From: Helicobacter himalayensis
GTDB taxonomy: Bacteria > Campylobacterota > Campylobacteria > Campylobacterales > Helicobacteraceae
Direction of reading: 5' to 3'
NCBI RefSeq assembly: GCF_001602095.1
Contig: NZ_CP014991.1
Location: forward strand, 992,001-1,056,000
DNA length: 64,000 nucleotides
The notes beneath the pieces are model-generated. The model was not told the DNA's origin. It saw only the letters and a program-made list of their open reading frames with translations, and searched no databases. Positions 49,780 through 59,616 of this stretch are shown here, in pieces (the first letter of the stretch is position 1; every line of letters begins with the position of its first letter). Position numbers and translations under genes: made by a program.

Positions 49780-50730
49780 TCAAGCTTCTAACATTAAGAT
49801 ATTATCAAAAAGATTTATCCTTTCTTTGCCTGTATTTTTTAGTTTTATTTTTTGTATATCAATATGTTTTATGTTTTGTGGAATCTCAAAGTATTTTTTG
49901 AGTCCCTCCCAATCACATTCTCTCAATGTAACAATTTCATTTAAATGAAAGCTCACATAAAATTCTCCTATTTGAGACACAAAATATTCAGAATCTATTT
50001 TGTCTTGTGCAATTTCACAATACTGCTCATCTTTCTCAAAACCTATAAAATTTCTCCCGAGTCGTTTTGCGGCAATTGCTGTTGTTCCTGTCCCTAAAAA
50101 TGGATCTAAAATTGTATCCCCCTCTTCACTGCTCATCAAAATAATCCTCTCTAGCAAATGAATAGGAAGTTGGCAGGGGTGGTTATCTCTATTTTTAGTG
50201 TGTCTTATGCGATGAATATCTGTCCATACATCAGAACAAAGAGGTCCAAAAGGATGCAAAATACCCTTTTTCCCTCCATAGTCTTTAACTAAAATGCCCT
50301 TCCTGTCTCTCTTGTGTGGATAGCGAACTTCTTTAAATCTACTTTTCACCTCACCTTTTGAATAAAATAATATTCCATAATGTGCGGGTTGCAAGGTTTT
50401 TCCCATCGGAGCGGTCATTGCCTCCCAACTTATCCAATGCCTAAACATAGCTTTATCATTGAGAAAATTTGCATAATAGACAAGCCATTTTGGAATATTG
50501 TGCAAAAAAATAAAGCCATCATTTTTGAGTACTCTTACACATTCGTTTATCCATTTTTCACACCATTGCAGATATTCAGATTCTAAGAGTTTATCTTTAT
50601 GGGAATTGTATTTTTTTTTAAGATTAAAAGGTGGGTCGGCAAAAACGCAGTCTATACTATTACTTGGAATTTTTTTTAATAATTCTAAACAATCACCTTG
50701 TAAAATTTCATTCATAGGTAAGTTTTTCAT
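49780..50730 (-). CDS. DNA methyltransferase, beta-type (DPPF)
   Basis: 316 residues. CVFADPPFNLKKKY (catalytic) precedes ILDPFLGTGTTAIAAKRLGR (SAM site), so beta order; the DPPF form suggests N6-adenine. A C-terminal extension of about 80 residues may be the target-recognition part. Three bases after the endonuclease gene. Confidence 0.84.
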   Translation of the reverse strand: MKNLPMNEILQGDCLELLKKIPSNSIDCVFADPPFNLKKKYNSHKDKLLESEYLQWCEKWINECVRVLKNDGFIFLHNIPKWLVYYANFLNDKAMFRHWISWEAMTAPMGKTLQPAHYGILFYSKGEVKSRFKEVRYPHKRDRKGILVKDYGGKKGILHPFGPLCSDVWTDIHRIRHTKNRDNHPCQLPIHLLERIILMSSEEGDTILDPFLGTGTTAIAAKRLGRNFIGFEKDEQYCEIAQDKIDSEYFVSQIGEFYVSFHLNEIVTLRECDWEGLKKYFEIPQNIKHIDIQKIKLKNTGKERINLFDNILMLEA

Positions 50731-50733
50731 TTT

Positions 50734-51702
50734 TTACACCTTAAAAATATTTTTAAGCATTAATTCAAATCGTTGTAATTCATCACAACGAAAAGTAAAA
50801 ACTTCATCATAAGCCTCAACCATACGCCTTAAATCTTGTTTGCGAACATACCAGCCAATCCCATCAATAAATCCATAAAACTTAGCATTTGGATAATGCT
50901 TTTTAATCAACATTCCTACTGTAATCTCTGTTTTTGCCTTATCGCCTTGCCCAGAACTTGTTGTGCTTAAAAAAGAGGATTCTATAATAATTTGCGGATT
51001 TTGTTTATTCGGAATAATAAAATCCATAGTGCGTTTGCTAAGGTTTTCATTTAAACCTAAAAGTGGCAAGTCTCCACTATCATAATAAATAGATAAACGA
51101 GAGAGAATTTCTTTAATCGTGGATTCTGGATTATTCTGCATAGCACCTGAATAACTCCCTTTTTGGCGATAGCGAATAAGTGTGTCAATCATTGCATTTT
51201 TATCAAAATTAACTTTTTGTAAATTTAATTTATTGAGTTCAAATAAAGGTAATGTTTTAGCCAAAAAGGGGTTAGATGAGCCTTGAAAAAAGAGATTAAT
51301 GAGTCCTTTTGCAAAATTTTCATTATTTTTAATGAGATTTTTTATTTTTTTATCACCCCATTCTTTTAAATCTGTCTCAGTATTATGTGTATTCCAATGT
51401 TGCATATTAAGAAGCATTGACAAATCATTATCTTTTACGATTCGTGCAATCGTAATAATTCTTTTGAGGTTTTCATTAGCAATACCATTAAGCACGAGTA
51501 AAGCTTCTAATCCAAATTCATTTGTTTGTATAAAATTGACAAAAACCTCTTCTTTACAGCCTTGATTTAAGATTTGATTTTGCAAATTCAATAGTAAAGT
51601 CTTTATAAGGTTAATTGTGTTTGCCTCATAGCTTTCTTCAAATTGTGAATTTGAAAAATAAAAAGAGTTTTTCTCAATCACAATATTATATTTCTTACTC
51701 AT
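50734..51702 (-). CDS. Type II restriction endonuclease
   Basis: 322 residues. RQKGSYSGAMQNNPESTIKE and MDFIIPNKQNPQIIIESSFL followed by TTSSGQGDKAKTE look like a PD-(D/E)XK variant (Asp, then E-S-S, with Lys later). Starts 9 bases after the stop of guaA-tail copy C. Partner of the next methyltransferase. Confidence 0.7.
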   Translation of the reverse strand: MSKKYNIVIEKNSFYFSNSQFEESYEANTINLIKTLLLNLQNQILNQGCKEEVFVNFIQTNEFGLEALLVLNGIANENLKRIITIARIVKDNDLSMLLNMQHWNTHNTETDLKEWGDKKIKNLIKNNENFAKGLINLFFQGSSNPFLAKTLPLFELNKLNLQKVNFDKNAMIDTLIRYRQKGSYSGAMQNNPESTIKEILSRLSIYYDSGDLPLLGLNENLSKRTMDFIIPNKQNPQIIIESSFLSTTSSGQGDKAKTEITVGMLIKKHYPNAKFYGFIDGIGWYVRKQDLRRMVEAYDEVFTFRCDELQRFELMLKNIFKV

Positions 51703-51711
51703 AATCTCCCC

Positions 51712-51823
51712 CTACTCCCACTCAATTGTGCCCGGTGGCTTAGAAGTGATGTCATACACCACGCGGTTAATGCCCTCTACTTCATTGATGATTCTATTGT
51801 TTGCAAATTCTAAAAAACTAGAA
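51712..51823 (-). repeat. guaA 3'-end copy C (fused in frame)
   Basis: Bases 51714-51789 are identical by eye to 55929-56004 of guaA (76 bp); similarity then fades over about 35 bp. Confidence 0.9.
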
Positions 51824-52974
51824 TCTAGCACTGCATTTTCTAGGCTTCGTTGTGAAAACAAAAATCTTCCATCGCATACAAATCCAAGCTCCTCCCAATC
51901 AACATTATTGAGCCTCTCACATAATATTCCCAATATCACAGAATCCACCTTAAATTTTGGAAAAACTGCTAGGACTGAACCATCATAAGCCTTGCATTCG
52001 TGAATAAAAAATGGCTTTTTATTGCGCGTTTTAGTATTGACATAAATGCGTGATTTTTCACTTTTATAATAATCCCTTCCCCATTCCCACCAATTTTCCT
52101 CATTGAATTTTTTAATCCTCCGCCTTAAAAGCTGCCCTTTAAAATCTTGTAAATACGCACAATTTTTACCATAGATTCCATAAATCATTTTTCTCGTTTT
52201 GCCACTTTTAGCAGTAGTAGAATTTACAAATTCCACATTACCAACCTCTTCATTTGTAAAGATAGAATCTGCACCACTTACTGCTCCAACTTTGACAAAA
52301 AATAAATCTTTAAAAGGAATCGTGTAGGCTTTTTTAGTGAAAAGTAGCTGTCCATTTACACAGGAAAACTCTCTTAAACACTGCGTCTTGCGAGTAAAAT
52401 TATCCTTTTCAAACCTCCAAATCGCACAATTTGGCTGGGCATTGTCAAAAATCTTTTTATCACCCAAATCAATAAAATGCGTGATACTACCTTGAGAAAA
52501 TAAAAACTCATTTAAACGCACACTTGAGGTTGATTTCAAAAAATCTCGTGGGGTAATAAAAATCAACTCTCCTCCCTCTTTTAAGTGCAAAATACATTTG
52601 TAGATGAAAAAAAGATAAAGATTTGAGCGAGAATCAAAAAGCCTAGAATAAGGTTTAAGAAGTGTCTTTGTAGATGTAGCAATATCTTGATAACGCACAT
52701 AAGGCGGATTCCCAATAATGCAATCAAATTTTTCATTCACAGGATAGCCAAAAAAATCTTCTTGCAAAACCGCCTTATCACAAACTACACTAGAATCTAT
52801 TTCAATACCCACTTTATTTTTAGGTAGATTTTCAAAAAACGCCCCATTGCCACAGCTTGGCTCTAAAAATCGCGGATTTTGTAGAATCTTTGTGCTTTGA
52901 ATGAGGCTTAGCATATCACTTACAATATAGCTTGGGGTAAAAACCTGCCCTAAAGTTTCTACATTAAGATTCAT
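51712..52974 (-). CDS. N6-adenine methyltransferase (gamma-type, NPPY) fused to a guaA tail
   Basis: 420 residues from the ATG at 52974 ([18 protein letters not shown]); the longer reading to 53004 is not needed. [15 protein letters not shown] and [13 protein letters not shown] are the SAM and catalytic motifs; [17 protein letters not shown] marks the natural end of this family. Then the frame runs straight into [20 protein letters not shown] and the full GuaA C-terminus PPGTIEWE. So the last ~37 residues come from guaA. Confidence 0.87.
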   Translation of the reverse strand: MNLNVETLGQVFTPSYIVSDMLSLIQSTKILQNPRFLEPSCGNGAFFENLPKNKVGIEIDSSVVCDKAVLQEDFFGYPVNEKFDCIIGNPPYVRYQDIATSTKTLLKPYSRLFDSRSNLYLFFIYKCILHLKEGGELIFITPRDFLKSTSSVRLNEFLFSQGSITHFIDLGDKKIFDNAQPNCAIWRFEKDNFTRKTQCLREFSCVNGQLLFTKKAYTIPFKDLFFVKVGAVSGADSIFTNEEVGNVEFVNSTTAKSGKTRKMIYGIYGKNCAYLQDFKGQLLRRRIKKFNEENWWEWGRDYYKSEKSRIYVNTKTRNKKPFFIHECKAYDGSVLAVFPKFKVDSVILGILCERLNNVDWEELGFVCDGRFLFSQRSLENAVLDSSFLEFANNRIINEVEGINRVVYDITSKPPGTIEWE

Positions 52975-53596
52975 AAAAATATCTCCTAAAATGCAAATAA
53001 GCATCAGCTCTAAGTTTTAAAGATTCCTCAAAAGTTCCAAGTAAAAAAGCTTTTGCACTTTCAAAATCTCTATTTATCAGTTTGCGATTATTGTCCCATT
53101 TAGCTTGAAAGGGGAGATTGTTGCCATTTGGCAAGATAGATTCTAAACTTTTTAACGAAGTAGCAAACACATCACTAGGATTATCTTTGTTTATAATTAA
53201 AAAATAATAATCCTTGCCATTTGGTTCTAGATTCTCACTTAAAGTTTTGAAATATATTTCCCAGCTTACACCATTATTAAAAGGTGGAATTTTACCTGTT
53301 AAGGCATAATAGATTCCTAGTTTGCAGTTGAGATTATCAGTTGTTTTTGTCGTGCTAACTTTAATATTTACAGGATAAAATACATTATTTTCATAAAAAC
53401 TAAAATCTACCCAATCACGCATATTTGGGTGATTTATTACAAATTTTGATTCTAAAAGTCTAAAAATTTCATCTTCGTTAAAAGCTGAATTTATCCGCCC
53501 ATCACGACTTTGAGTGCTTAGTTGTAAGTTTTGTTTTTTAAGAAAAACTACTATGTCATTTAATAGATTTGGCAATGTGGTTTTGTTTTCACTCAT
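52964..53596 (-). CDS. Type II restriction endonuclease (PD-(D/E)XK-like)
   Basis: 210 residues. [20 protein letters not shown] then KVS gives a nuclease core with Asp and N-I-K. It starts 3 bases after the stop of guaA mini-ORF copy B and overlaps its methyltransferase by 11 bases. Family not named. Confidence 0.68.
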   Translation of the reverse strand: MSENKTTLPNLLNDIVVFLKKQNLQLSTQSRDGRINSAFNEDEIFRLLESKFVINHPNMRDWVDFSFYENNVFYPVNIKVSTTKTTDNLNCKLGIYYALTGKIPPFNNGVSWEIYFKTLSENLEPNGKDYYFLIINKDNPSDVFATSLKSLESILPNGNNLPFQAKWDNNRKLINRDFESAKAFLLGTFEESLKLRADAYLHFRRYFYES

Positions 53597-53599
53597 TCC

Positions 53600-53803
53600 C
53601 TACTCCCACTCAATAGTTCCCGGTGGCTTAGAAGTGATGTCATACACCACGCGGTTAATGCCATCTACTTCATTGATTATGCGATTACTCACAGATTCTA
53701 AAAAGCTATGTGGCAAATGCGCAAAACTTGCTGTCATTCCATCTAGTGCCTCCACTGCACGCACACAAATGGTATTATCATAAGTGCGATTATCGCCCAT
53801 TAC
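53600..53803 (-). repeat. guaA 3'-end copy B (about 204 bp)
   Basis: Aligns without gaps to 55927-56130 with only scattered substitutions. Confidence 0.92.
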
Positions 53804-53854
53804 CTCAACGCTTTTGATATTTATCTTATATTTACTTAAGATTCTAAAGCCCAT
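53600..53854 (-). CDS. guaA tail mini-ORF (copy B), 84 residues
   Basis: ATG overlaps the stop of the upstream methyltransferase (TAATG), so it could be translated by reinitiation. From [20 protein letters not shown] to PPGTIEWE it equals the last ~65 residues of GuaA with single changes. The first ~19 residues ([10 protein letters not shown]) are not those of the resident guaA (LLNVCSVG) but still fit GuaA elsewhere (IKSV-VMGD), hinting at another allele. Alone it is the GuaA dimerisation end; a function is unknown. Confidence 0.7.
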   Translation of the reverse strand: MGFRILSKYKINIKSVEVMGDNRTYDNTICVRAVEALDGMTASFAHLPHSFLESVSNRIINEVDGINRVVYDITSKPPGTIEWE

Positions 53855-55143
53855 TATAATTTCTCACACACAACAATATACTCTTCGTTCATTGTATTGG
53901 ATTTATATCCACTTTTATTGCTTGGTGAATTTTGAAGTGGCATTGATTTGTTAGAAATTTTGCGTTTAATTGTTTGCAAGTGCATAAAACCATTATTGCA
54001 AAAAACTTCGGCAATAAATTTATCAGTAGGAAGTTCTATATTTTTTACTCTGCGATTGCCTACTATAAAAAATACTTTACCACCGAGATTTATAGAATTT
54101 ATTAAAGATTGAATGTTAGATTCCAAATCAAAATAAAAGCTTGAGATTTCTAGAGCTCTTTTTTTATCTGCTTTATCAATCTCTATAATGTAATCCCTAA
54201 TCAATCCTTTATTATAGAGATTTTTAGCCTTTATGCCCCCCATAAGCCTAGAGTCTAATTTCCTAGCGTCTTTAAAACCTAACCATTCGTTAATAAAAGT
54301 GCTAAATTGCCCATACGCCACAGTGGTTTTAGAATCTCCATAAGGTGGGCTTGTTAGTAAAGTATCAAATTTTTGCTTTGGATTTTGAAAATTCGCATTA
54401 CTAAGATTAAGATTAACTTCTTGTAATTTTGGTTGATAAAATTGCAAATAATCCTTTAAAATAGTTTCTATATTTTTGATAAAAATGGCATATACATTGG
54501 GCTTATAATTTTCATAATTCTTCATTCTAAAGAGCTTAAATTCATTATTACGAGTATAGCTACACTCTCGCAAAGTCTCACTAAAACTAAGCATAAAGAG
54601 ATTTTGCACATTTTTATCCTCTAAATTTTTAAGATGAGAAAAAATCAGTTTTAAATCTTGCTGTGCGTTTTTATCTATCCAAAAATCAAGATTGGTAATA
54701 TTCTCCAAAGGATTAAAATCTAAAGAAGGTTTATTTTTAGATTCTAATTGACGCAATAATCTTTCCTTTTGTCTAATAAGATAAGAGGATTCTATATAAG
54801 TCATTCTCGCCTTTGAAATTGTTATCGCTAAAGGATTTAAATCAAAACCTACAAAATGTTTAATTCCATATTCTAAACCACTTACAAAGCTACTTCCGCT
54901 CCCACAAAATGGGTCTAAAAGATTACTTTTTTTTGCTTTAAACTCTTTTAATAACTCTAAGCCAATTTGAGGAAGCATTGTTGCGGGATATTTATGTAAA
55001 TTAGGATACATTGACGCGTAAGATTGCCCCAAAAAGTCGTATTTAGGTTTATAAATTGCTAGATATTCTTGCTTTTTAGAATCTCTAATCGTGTGTTTTG
55101 GCGCAAAATCTGCATTGAAGCGGGGTTTTTCTAAAAATGTCAT
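53854..55143 (-). CDS. DNA methyltransferase with DPFCGSGSS and TSPPYG motifs (probably N4-cytosine)
   Basis: 429 residues. [20 protein letters not shown] (SAM site) lies near residue 75 and [20 protein letters not shown] (catalytic) near 270. TSPPY is usual for N4-cytosine enzymes. Its start overlaps the end of the BsaWI-like endonuclease, which fits a C5-CCGG-type partner, but specificity is not established. Confidence 0.83.
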   Translation of the reverse strand: MTFLEKPRFNADFAPKHTIRDSKKQEYLAIYKPKYDFLGQSYASMYPNLHKYPATMLPQIGLELLKEFKAKKSNLLDPFCGSGSSFVSGLEYGIKHFVGFDLNPLAITISKARMTYIESSYLIRQKERLLRQLESKNKPSLDFNPLENITNLDFWIDKNAQQDLKLIFSHLKNLEDKNVQNLFMLSFSETLRECSYTRNNEFKLFRMKNYENYKPNVYAIFIKNIETILKDYLQFYQPKLQEVNLNLSNANFQNPKQKFDTLLTSPPYGDSKTTVAYGQFSTFINEWLGFKDARKLDSRLMGGIKAKNLYNKGLIRDYIIEIDKADKKRALEISSFYFDLESNIQSLINSINLGGKVFFIVGNRRVKNIELPTDKFIAEVFCNNGFMHLQTIKRKISNKSMPLQNSPSNKSGYKSNTMNEEYIVVCEKL

Positions 55144-55904
55144 TAGAGTTTCTCGCTTATGTAATCAATTAAAGCACTTAAGGGTTTTATAAAATTTCCT
55201 GTTTGTATATTTTTGCCAATAAATGCGCAATCAAAAAATTTGAACATTCCCCTATGTTGAGGATTATTGATTTCATTGTAGAAATTTACAGTGGCAAAAC
55301 ATACAAGCGGTAATATAGGAGGATTATAAGAAATGTCATATTTTTCTTTAATGCTAGATTCTGTATTGGCGATTTCCATTAAAAGCTTCCATTTATAAGT
55401 CTGTCCCGCCCTTTCACGCAAGGAAGTTTTAAGCGACAAAATTAAACATTTGTGGAATTTATTTTTAGAATCTAAGCTATAAATCACCAAATCCACATCG
55501 GGCTTTTGTATCTCCTCCCCCACTTTGATATAAAATAAATCTTGCCATTGTGGAACAGAAGAAATTTTAGAGGTAATGAAAATATTTTGTCTTATATTGC
55601 CTTGTTCTTTATTTTTAAGAAATACCCAAACAATAAGGTTTGAAAATGCTCCTCCAGCAATACTTTTTCTCGCTTGACTCGCGTCTCTTATTTCGCCCTG
55701 TTGAATTCTATTTTGAATAAGAATTTCTACTTCATCTTTGCAATCTACAAGGTAATCATAGAGATGATTAAAAATTTCTTGCAATCCAAATTTTTGAGTA
55801 GAAATATCAACATTAATTTTTGCAATCATTGGTTGCATATAATATCTAGATTCTATATCTTGCAAGGTTTTTATTTCATCTTTGTTTAACATTTTGTAAC
55901 TCAT
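55143..55904 (-). CDS. Type II restriction endonuclease, BsaWI-like
   Basis: 253 residues. KPDVDLVIYSLDS and CLILSLKTSLRERAGQTYKW give the active site (PD..., S-L-K) and the SLRERAGQTYKWKL signature I know from BsaWI-type enzymes, which cut CCGG-centred sites. First gene of the module next to guaA, 22 bases after the guaA stop. Recognition here is inference. Confidence 0.75.
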   Translation of the reverse strand: MSYKMLNKDEIKTLQDIESRYYMQPMIAKINVDISTQKFGLQEIFNHLYDYLVDCKDEVEILIQNRIQQGEIRDASQARKSIAGGAFSNLIVWVFLKNKEQGNIRQNIFITSKISSVPQWQDLFYIKVGEEIQKPDVDLVIYSLDSKNKFHKCLILSLKTSLRERAGQTYKWKLLMEIANTESSIKEKYDISYNPPILPLVCFATVNFYNEINNPQHRGMFKFFDCAFIGKNIQTGNFIKPLSALIDYISEKL

Positions 55905-55926
55905 AGTTTTTATTATTTATACTCCA

Positions 55927-56130
55927 TTACTCCCACTCAATTGTGCCCGGTGGCTTAGAAGTGATGTCATACACCACGCGGTTAATGCCCTCTACTTCAT
56001 TGATTATGCGATTACTCACAGATTCTAAAAAGCTATGTGGCAAGTGTGCAAAACTCGCAGTCATTCCATCTAGTGCCTCCACTGCACGCACACAAATGGT
56101 ATTATCATAAGTGCGATTATCGCCCATTAC
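55927..56130 (-). repeat. guaA 3'-end, resident copy A
   Basis: The genuine 3' end of guaA, source or recipient of copies B-E. The bases after its stop run into the BsaWI-like gene. Confidence 0.9.
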
Positions 56131-58014
56131 TCCCACACTGCACACATTTAAAAGCACGCAAAATGCCTGCCAAACTTTATCATAAAGCCCCGCCTTATAA
56201 AGCTCTTCTACAAAGATAGAATCCGCCTCGCGCAATAAATCTAAATCCGCCCTATTCACCTCTCCCATAATGCGAATAGCAAGTCCGGGTCCGGGAAATG
56301 GATGGCGCATAAGCATAGATTCTGGCATTCCTAGCTCCCTGCCTAATGCCCTCACTTCATCTTTAAAAAGCTCTCTTAAAGGCTCTATTAACTCAAATTG
56401 CATCCATTCAGGCAACCCGCCTACATTATGATGGCTTTTTATCGTCTTAGATGGTCCTTTCACGCTTACAGATTCTATCACATCGGGATAGAGTGTGCCT
56501 TGTGCTAGGAATTTTATCTCACCCTTTGCATTGTGCTTTTTTGCCTCTTTTTCAAAGACTTCTATGAAAGTCTCGCCGATGATTTTACGCTTCATCTCTG
56601 GGTCAATCACACCTTTAAGCCTCTCTAAAAACAACACACTCGCATCACACACAATCAAAGGCACTTTTAAGTTTTCTTTAAACATCTTCTCAACTGCCTC
56701 TCTCTCACCTTTACGCAAAAGCCCCGTATCCACAAATACAGGGATAAGGGCATCTCCTATGGCATGATATAAAAGCGTGGCAACAACGCTAGAATCCACC
56801 CCACCACTTACAGCGCATAAGACTTTTTGCCCTAGTTTTTGCGCGTTTTTAGAATCCCAAGATTTTCCAAAAACTCTTTTTCTTAGTTTTATAATCTCTG
56901 TTTGAGCAAAATTACGCATATTCCAGCTTGTATCCGCACCACAAATTTGCAGGGCAAAATTCTTTAGAATCTCCCCTCCGCACTCACTATGCACAACTTC
57001 AGGGTGAAACTGCAGTGCATAAATGTTTTGCTTCAAATTTGCTATCGCGCAATAATGCGTGTTCCCAGACTTTGCAAGCTCTACAAAACCTTGCGGGATA
57101 GATTCCACCTTATCAGCGTGGCTCATCCATACGATAGAATTCTGCTTAACATTATGAAATAAAACATTATGCGATTTTAAAGCACTTGCTAAAACTGCAT
57201 TTGAAACTTCCAAATGCACAATTGCAAAATCCCTTCCTTGAGAATCTTTTGCACTTCTGCCTATCTCTTTAAATCCTAATTTCTGGTAGAATTTTAGCCC
57301 CCGCGCATTATCTGCATTGCAATCTACTACAATGCTATCAAACTGCTTCAGATGTCGCATAAATGCTTCACGCAATAATGCCCTCCCCACACCACGTCTA
57401 AAAAACTTCGGATGCACAAAAAGCATTTCAATACGATTGTGCTCTACTCCAAGAAAGCCTAAAAATGTCTCTTCATCAGTTGCTACAAGTGTATTTTTAG
57501 ATTTTTCCAAAAGCGCATTAACATCGTTTTTAATTTCCAAAATAGCATTCTCTGTTAAAAATTCGTGGCTATCTCTAACAGAATCCTCCCACAAATCCAC
57601 AAGTGCCACCTTTGGCATTTTTTTATGGTCAAATTCACTAAAAGTTAAATTCTCTTCTATATTGAGAATCTCCAAAACCGCCTTGCCAAACTCTTGCGCC
57701 TCTGCCCTCACCACAGAGCCACCAAAAAAATGCGCGATATATTGCATACCATAGCAAATGCCAAGCACAGGGATTCCTAACTCAAATATCCTAGAATCAG
57801 GCTTATATGCGCCCTCTTCATACACGCTAGCAGGTCCTCCGCTTAAAATAATGCCTTTAGGTTGCTTTGCCTTAATAGAATCTAGTGTTTCAAAATACGG
57901 AACAATCTCTGTATAGATTCCATATTCGCGCAGTCGCCTAGCGATTAATTGCGTGTATTGAGAGCCAAAATCCAAAACCAAAATTTCCACATTTGCTAAA
58001 AAATCTTGTCGCAT
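55927..58014 (-). CDS. guaA: GMP synthetase with a nested GNAT acetyltransferase domain
   Basis: 695 residues against about 510 usual. GATase part 1: [20 protein letters not shown], nucleophile Cys87 in GICYGMQY. Then residues ~126-278 are foreign: [35 protein letters not shown] and VGRALL, and [14 protein letters not shown], a complete GNAT fold with the acetyl-CoA loop RRGVGR. GATase resumes at [16 protein letters not shown] and FHPEVVHSE (His337, Glu339). ATP-PPase P-loop SGGVDSS at ~403 and the C-terminal dimer domain ending PPGTIEWE are intact. Makes GMP from XMP; the GNAT role is unknown. Confidence 0.93.
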   Translation of the reverse strand: MRQDFLANVEILVLDFGSQYTQLIARRLREYGIYTEIVPYFETLDSIKAKQPKGIILSGGPASVYEEGAYKPDSRIFELGIPVLGICYGMQYIAHFFGGSVVRAEAQEFGKAVLEILNIEENLTFSEFDHKKMPKVALVDLWEDSVRDSHEFLTENAILEIKNDVNALLEKSKNTLVATDEETFLGFLGVEHNRIEMLFVHPKFFRRGVGRALLREAFMRHLKQFDSIVVDCNADNARGLKFYQKLGFKEIGRSAKDSQGRDFAIVHLEVSNAVLASALKSHNVLFHNVKQNSIVWMSHADKVESIPQGFVELAKSGNTHYCAIANLKQNIYALQFHPEVVHSECGGEILKNFALQICGADTSWNMRNFAQTEIIKLRKRVFGKSWDSKNAQKLGQKVLCAVSGGVDSSVVATLLYHAIGDALIPVFVDTGLLRKGEREAVEKMFKENLKVPLIVCDASVLFLERLKGVIDPEMKRKIIGETFIEVFEKEAKKHNAKGEIKFLAQGTLYPDVIESVSVKGPSKTIKSHHNVGGLPEWMQFELIEPLRELFKDEVRALGRELGMPESMLMRHPFPGPGLAIRIMGEVNRADLDLLREADSIFVEELYKAGLYDKVWQAFCVLLNVCSVGVMGDNRTYDNTICVRAVEALDGMTASFAHLPHSFLESVSNRIINEVEGINRVVYDITSKPPGTIEWE

Positions 58015-58203
58015 AAAAACCCTTGTAAGAGATAAATTTCCAAATGATAATAGAACAAGATTCTAACAAAAATTAACTTAAGTCTATAAACTTCAAGCTA
58101 CAAGCTATGCTTTAGTGTGCATTTAGCATAAAGGTAATGCTAAAAATTACAACTCCAAAAGCGAGAATTTACCCACACAATGTGCGGAGCAAAAGCACAA
58201 GTC

Positions 58204-59475
58204 TCACATAAGAGTGTAAATATGCAATCCCAAAAGCGCACCACATAACACAAAAGGCGTGATGAGCAAAGAGACAAATACATATTGCAAAAAGCTAATA
58301 GAGATTCCATATCGCTTCAAACTTGCAAGCCATAGCAATGTCGCTAGAGAGCCTATGGGAGTGAGCTTTGCACCGATATTGCAACCTAGTAAATGCGCAA
58401 AAATTAGCTCTCTGGCAGAATCTAAAAGTGCCAAATCTCCAAGCATTACCATTGGCAGATTATTAATTACACTTGCTCCAAGACTTGAAGCAATACCTAC
58501 GCTAAAGATTCCAAAAAATGGTGAAAATGTATCAAAATGCCTTAAGCCATTTTGCAAAAACTCCACTAAGCCTATATTTTTTAGCCCAAAAACCACAACA
58601 AACAACCCCAAGCTAAAGACAACAATACTCAAAGGAGCTTCTTTTAGAATGGCAGAAAATTTAAGCTTTTGCGTTGAGATTCCACAAATTACGCTTAAAC
58701 TTGCTACCACAAGCGTAAAAACGCTAAGTGGGATTCCAAACTCTTCCCCGCTAATAACACCAACAAGCAACACCACTATCAAACTTGCACAAAAAAACGT
58801 GATACTAGGCTTTGGTAAGTGGCTAGTGTTGAGATTAAACTCCAAAGTTTTTGGGAGTTTGCGCATAAATAGAATCCAAAATAGCACAATGCAAGCTAGA
58901 ATGCTAAAGAGTTGTGGAAGTGCCATAAAAAGCATAAAATCTACAAATTTAATCCCAAAAAAATCTGCGGTGATGATGTTTGTAAGATTTGAAAAAGTAA
59001 ATACATTCGAAGCAAAATCACTCATAAATCCTATAAATAGCAAAAAAATAATCAATGGATTGCGTGAGAATTTCACATTTTTAAGATGTGCTAAAAGCGC
59101 GATAACAAGTGGCGTTAGGATTAAAATCGCGCCATCGTTTGCAAAAAAAGTTGCTAAAAGACTTGCAAGTAAGCCCATAAGCAAATAGAATTTCCACATT
59201 TGCAAACTCTGTTTATGTGTAGAGAGTTTTAACATAAAATGCGCTAAGACTTCAAAAAAGCCAAGTTTCTCAAGTGCGAGTGCAAAAATGATAAGCCCAA
59301 TGAGTGCTAAAGAGCTATTCCAAACCATTCCCCACACAAAGAAAACATCACTTAAGCTCACACTTCCTAAAGCTAGACTAAAAAGCGCGCCAAGTGTGCT
59401 AGTAAGCCAAATTGGCATACCAAATGGGCGTGTAAAAATCCCAAGCATTACAAGAGAAAATATTACAAATGCCAT
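58204..59475 (-). CDS. ArsB/NhaD-superfamily transporter
   Basis: 423 residues, eleven to twelve membrane segments. FFANDGAILILTPLVIALLA and GFMSDFASNVFTFSNLTNII are the paired conserved segments of the ArsB/ion-transporter family; ASVINNLPMVML and GAKLTPIGSLATLLWL the second pair. Arsenite export is one option, organic anion or Na+/H+ exchange another. Confidence 0.78.
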   Translation of the reverse strand: MAFVIFSLVMLGIFTRPFGMPIWLTSTLGALFSLALGSVSLSDVFFVWGMVWNSSLALIGLIIFALALEKLGFFEVLAHFMLKLSTHKQSLQMWKFYLLMGLLASLLATFFANDGAILILTPLVIALLAHLKNVKFSRNPLIIFLLFIGFMSDFASNVFTFSNLTNIITADFFGIKFVDFMLFMALPQLFSILACIVLFWILFMRKLPKTLEFNLNTSHLPKPSITFFCASLIVVLLVGVISGEEFGIPLSVFTLVVASLSVICGISTQKLKFSAILKEAPLSIVVFSLGLFVVVFGLKNIGLVEFLQNGLRHFDTFSPFFGIFSVGIASSLGASVINNLPMVMLGDLALLDSARELIFAHLLGCNIGAKLTPIGSLATLLWLASLKRYGISISFLQYVFVSLLITPFVLCGALLGLHIYTLM

Positions 59476-59616
59476 AAACCTTCCTACGATAATCTAACTT
59501 AAGACGATCATTATAATGAAGCAAACTTAAATAAAATCTTTGAAAATTTAAAGTTAAAGGCTAAAATGCGCGCTTCTTAAAATCCCCAAAAATTTTAAGC
59601 TCTACAAGGTAACAAA

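Noticed and set aside
45699-56130. guaA-tail copies as a CRISPR or attachment-site array of an integrative element
   Set aside because: Copies are long, few and diverge stepwise, spacers are whole genes, and no integrase, relaxase or phage gene lies in the island.
58259-59188. 309-residue plus-strand ORF
   Set aside because: Antisense shadow of the ArsB-like gene; composition is Lys/Ser-rich and shows no motif.
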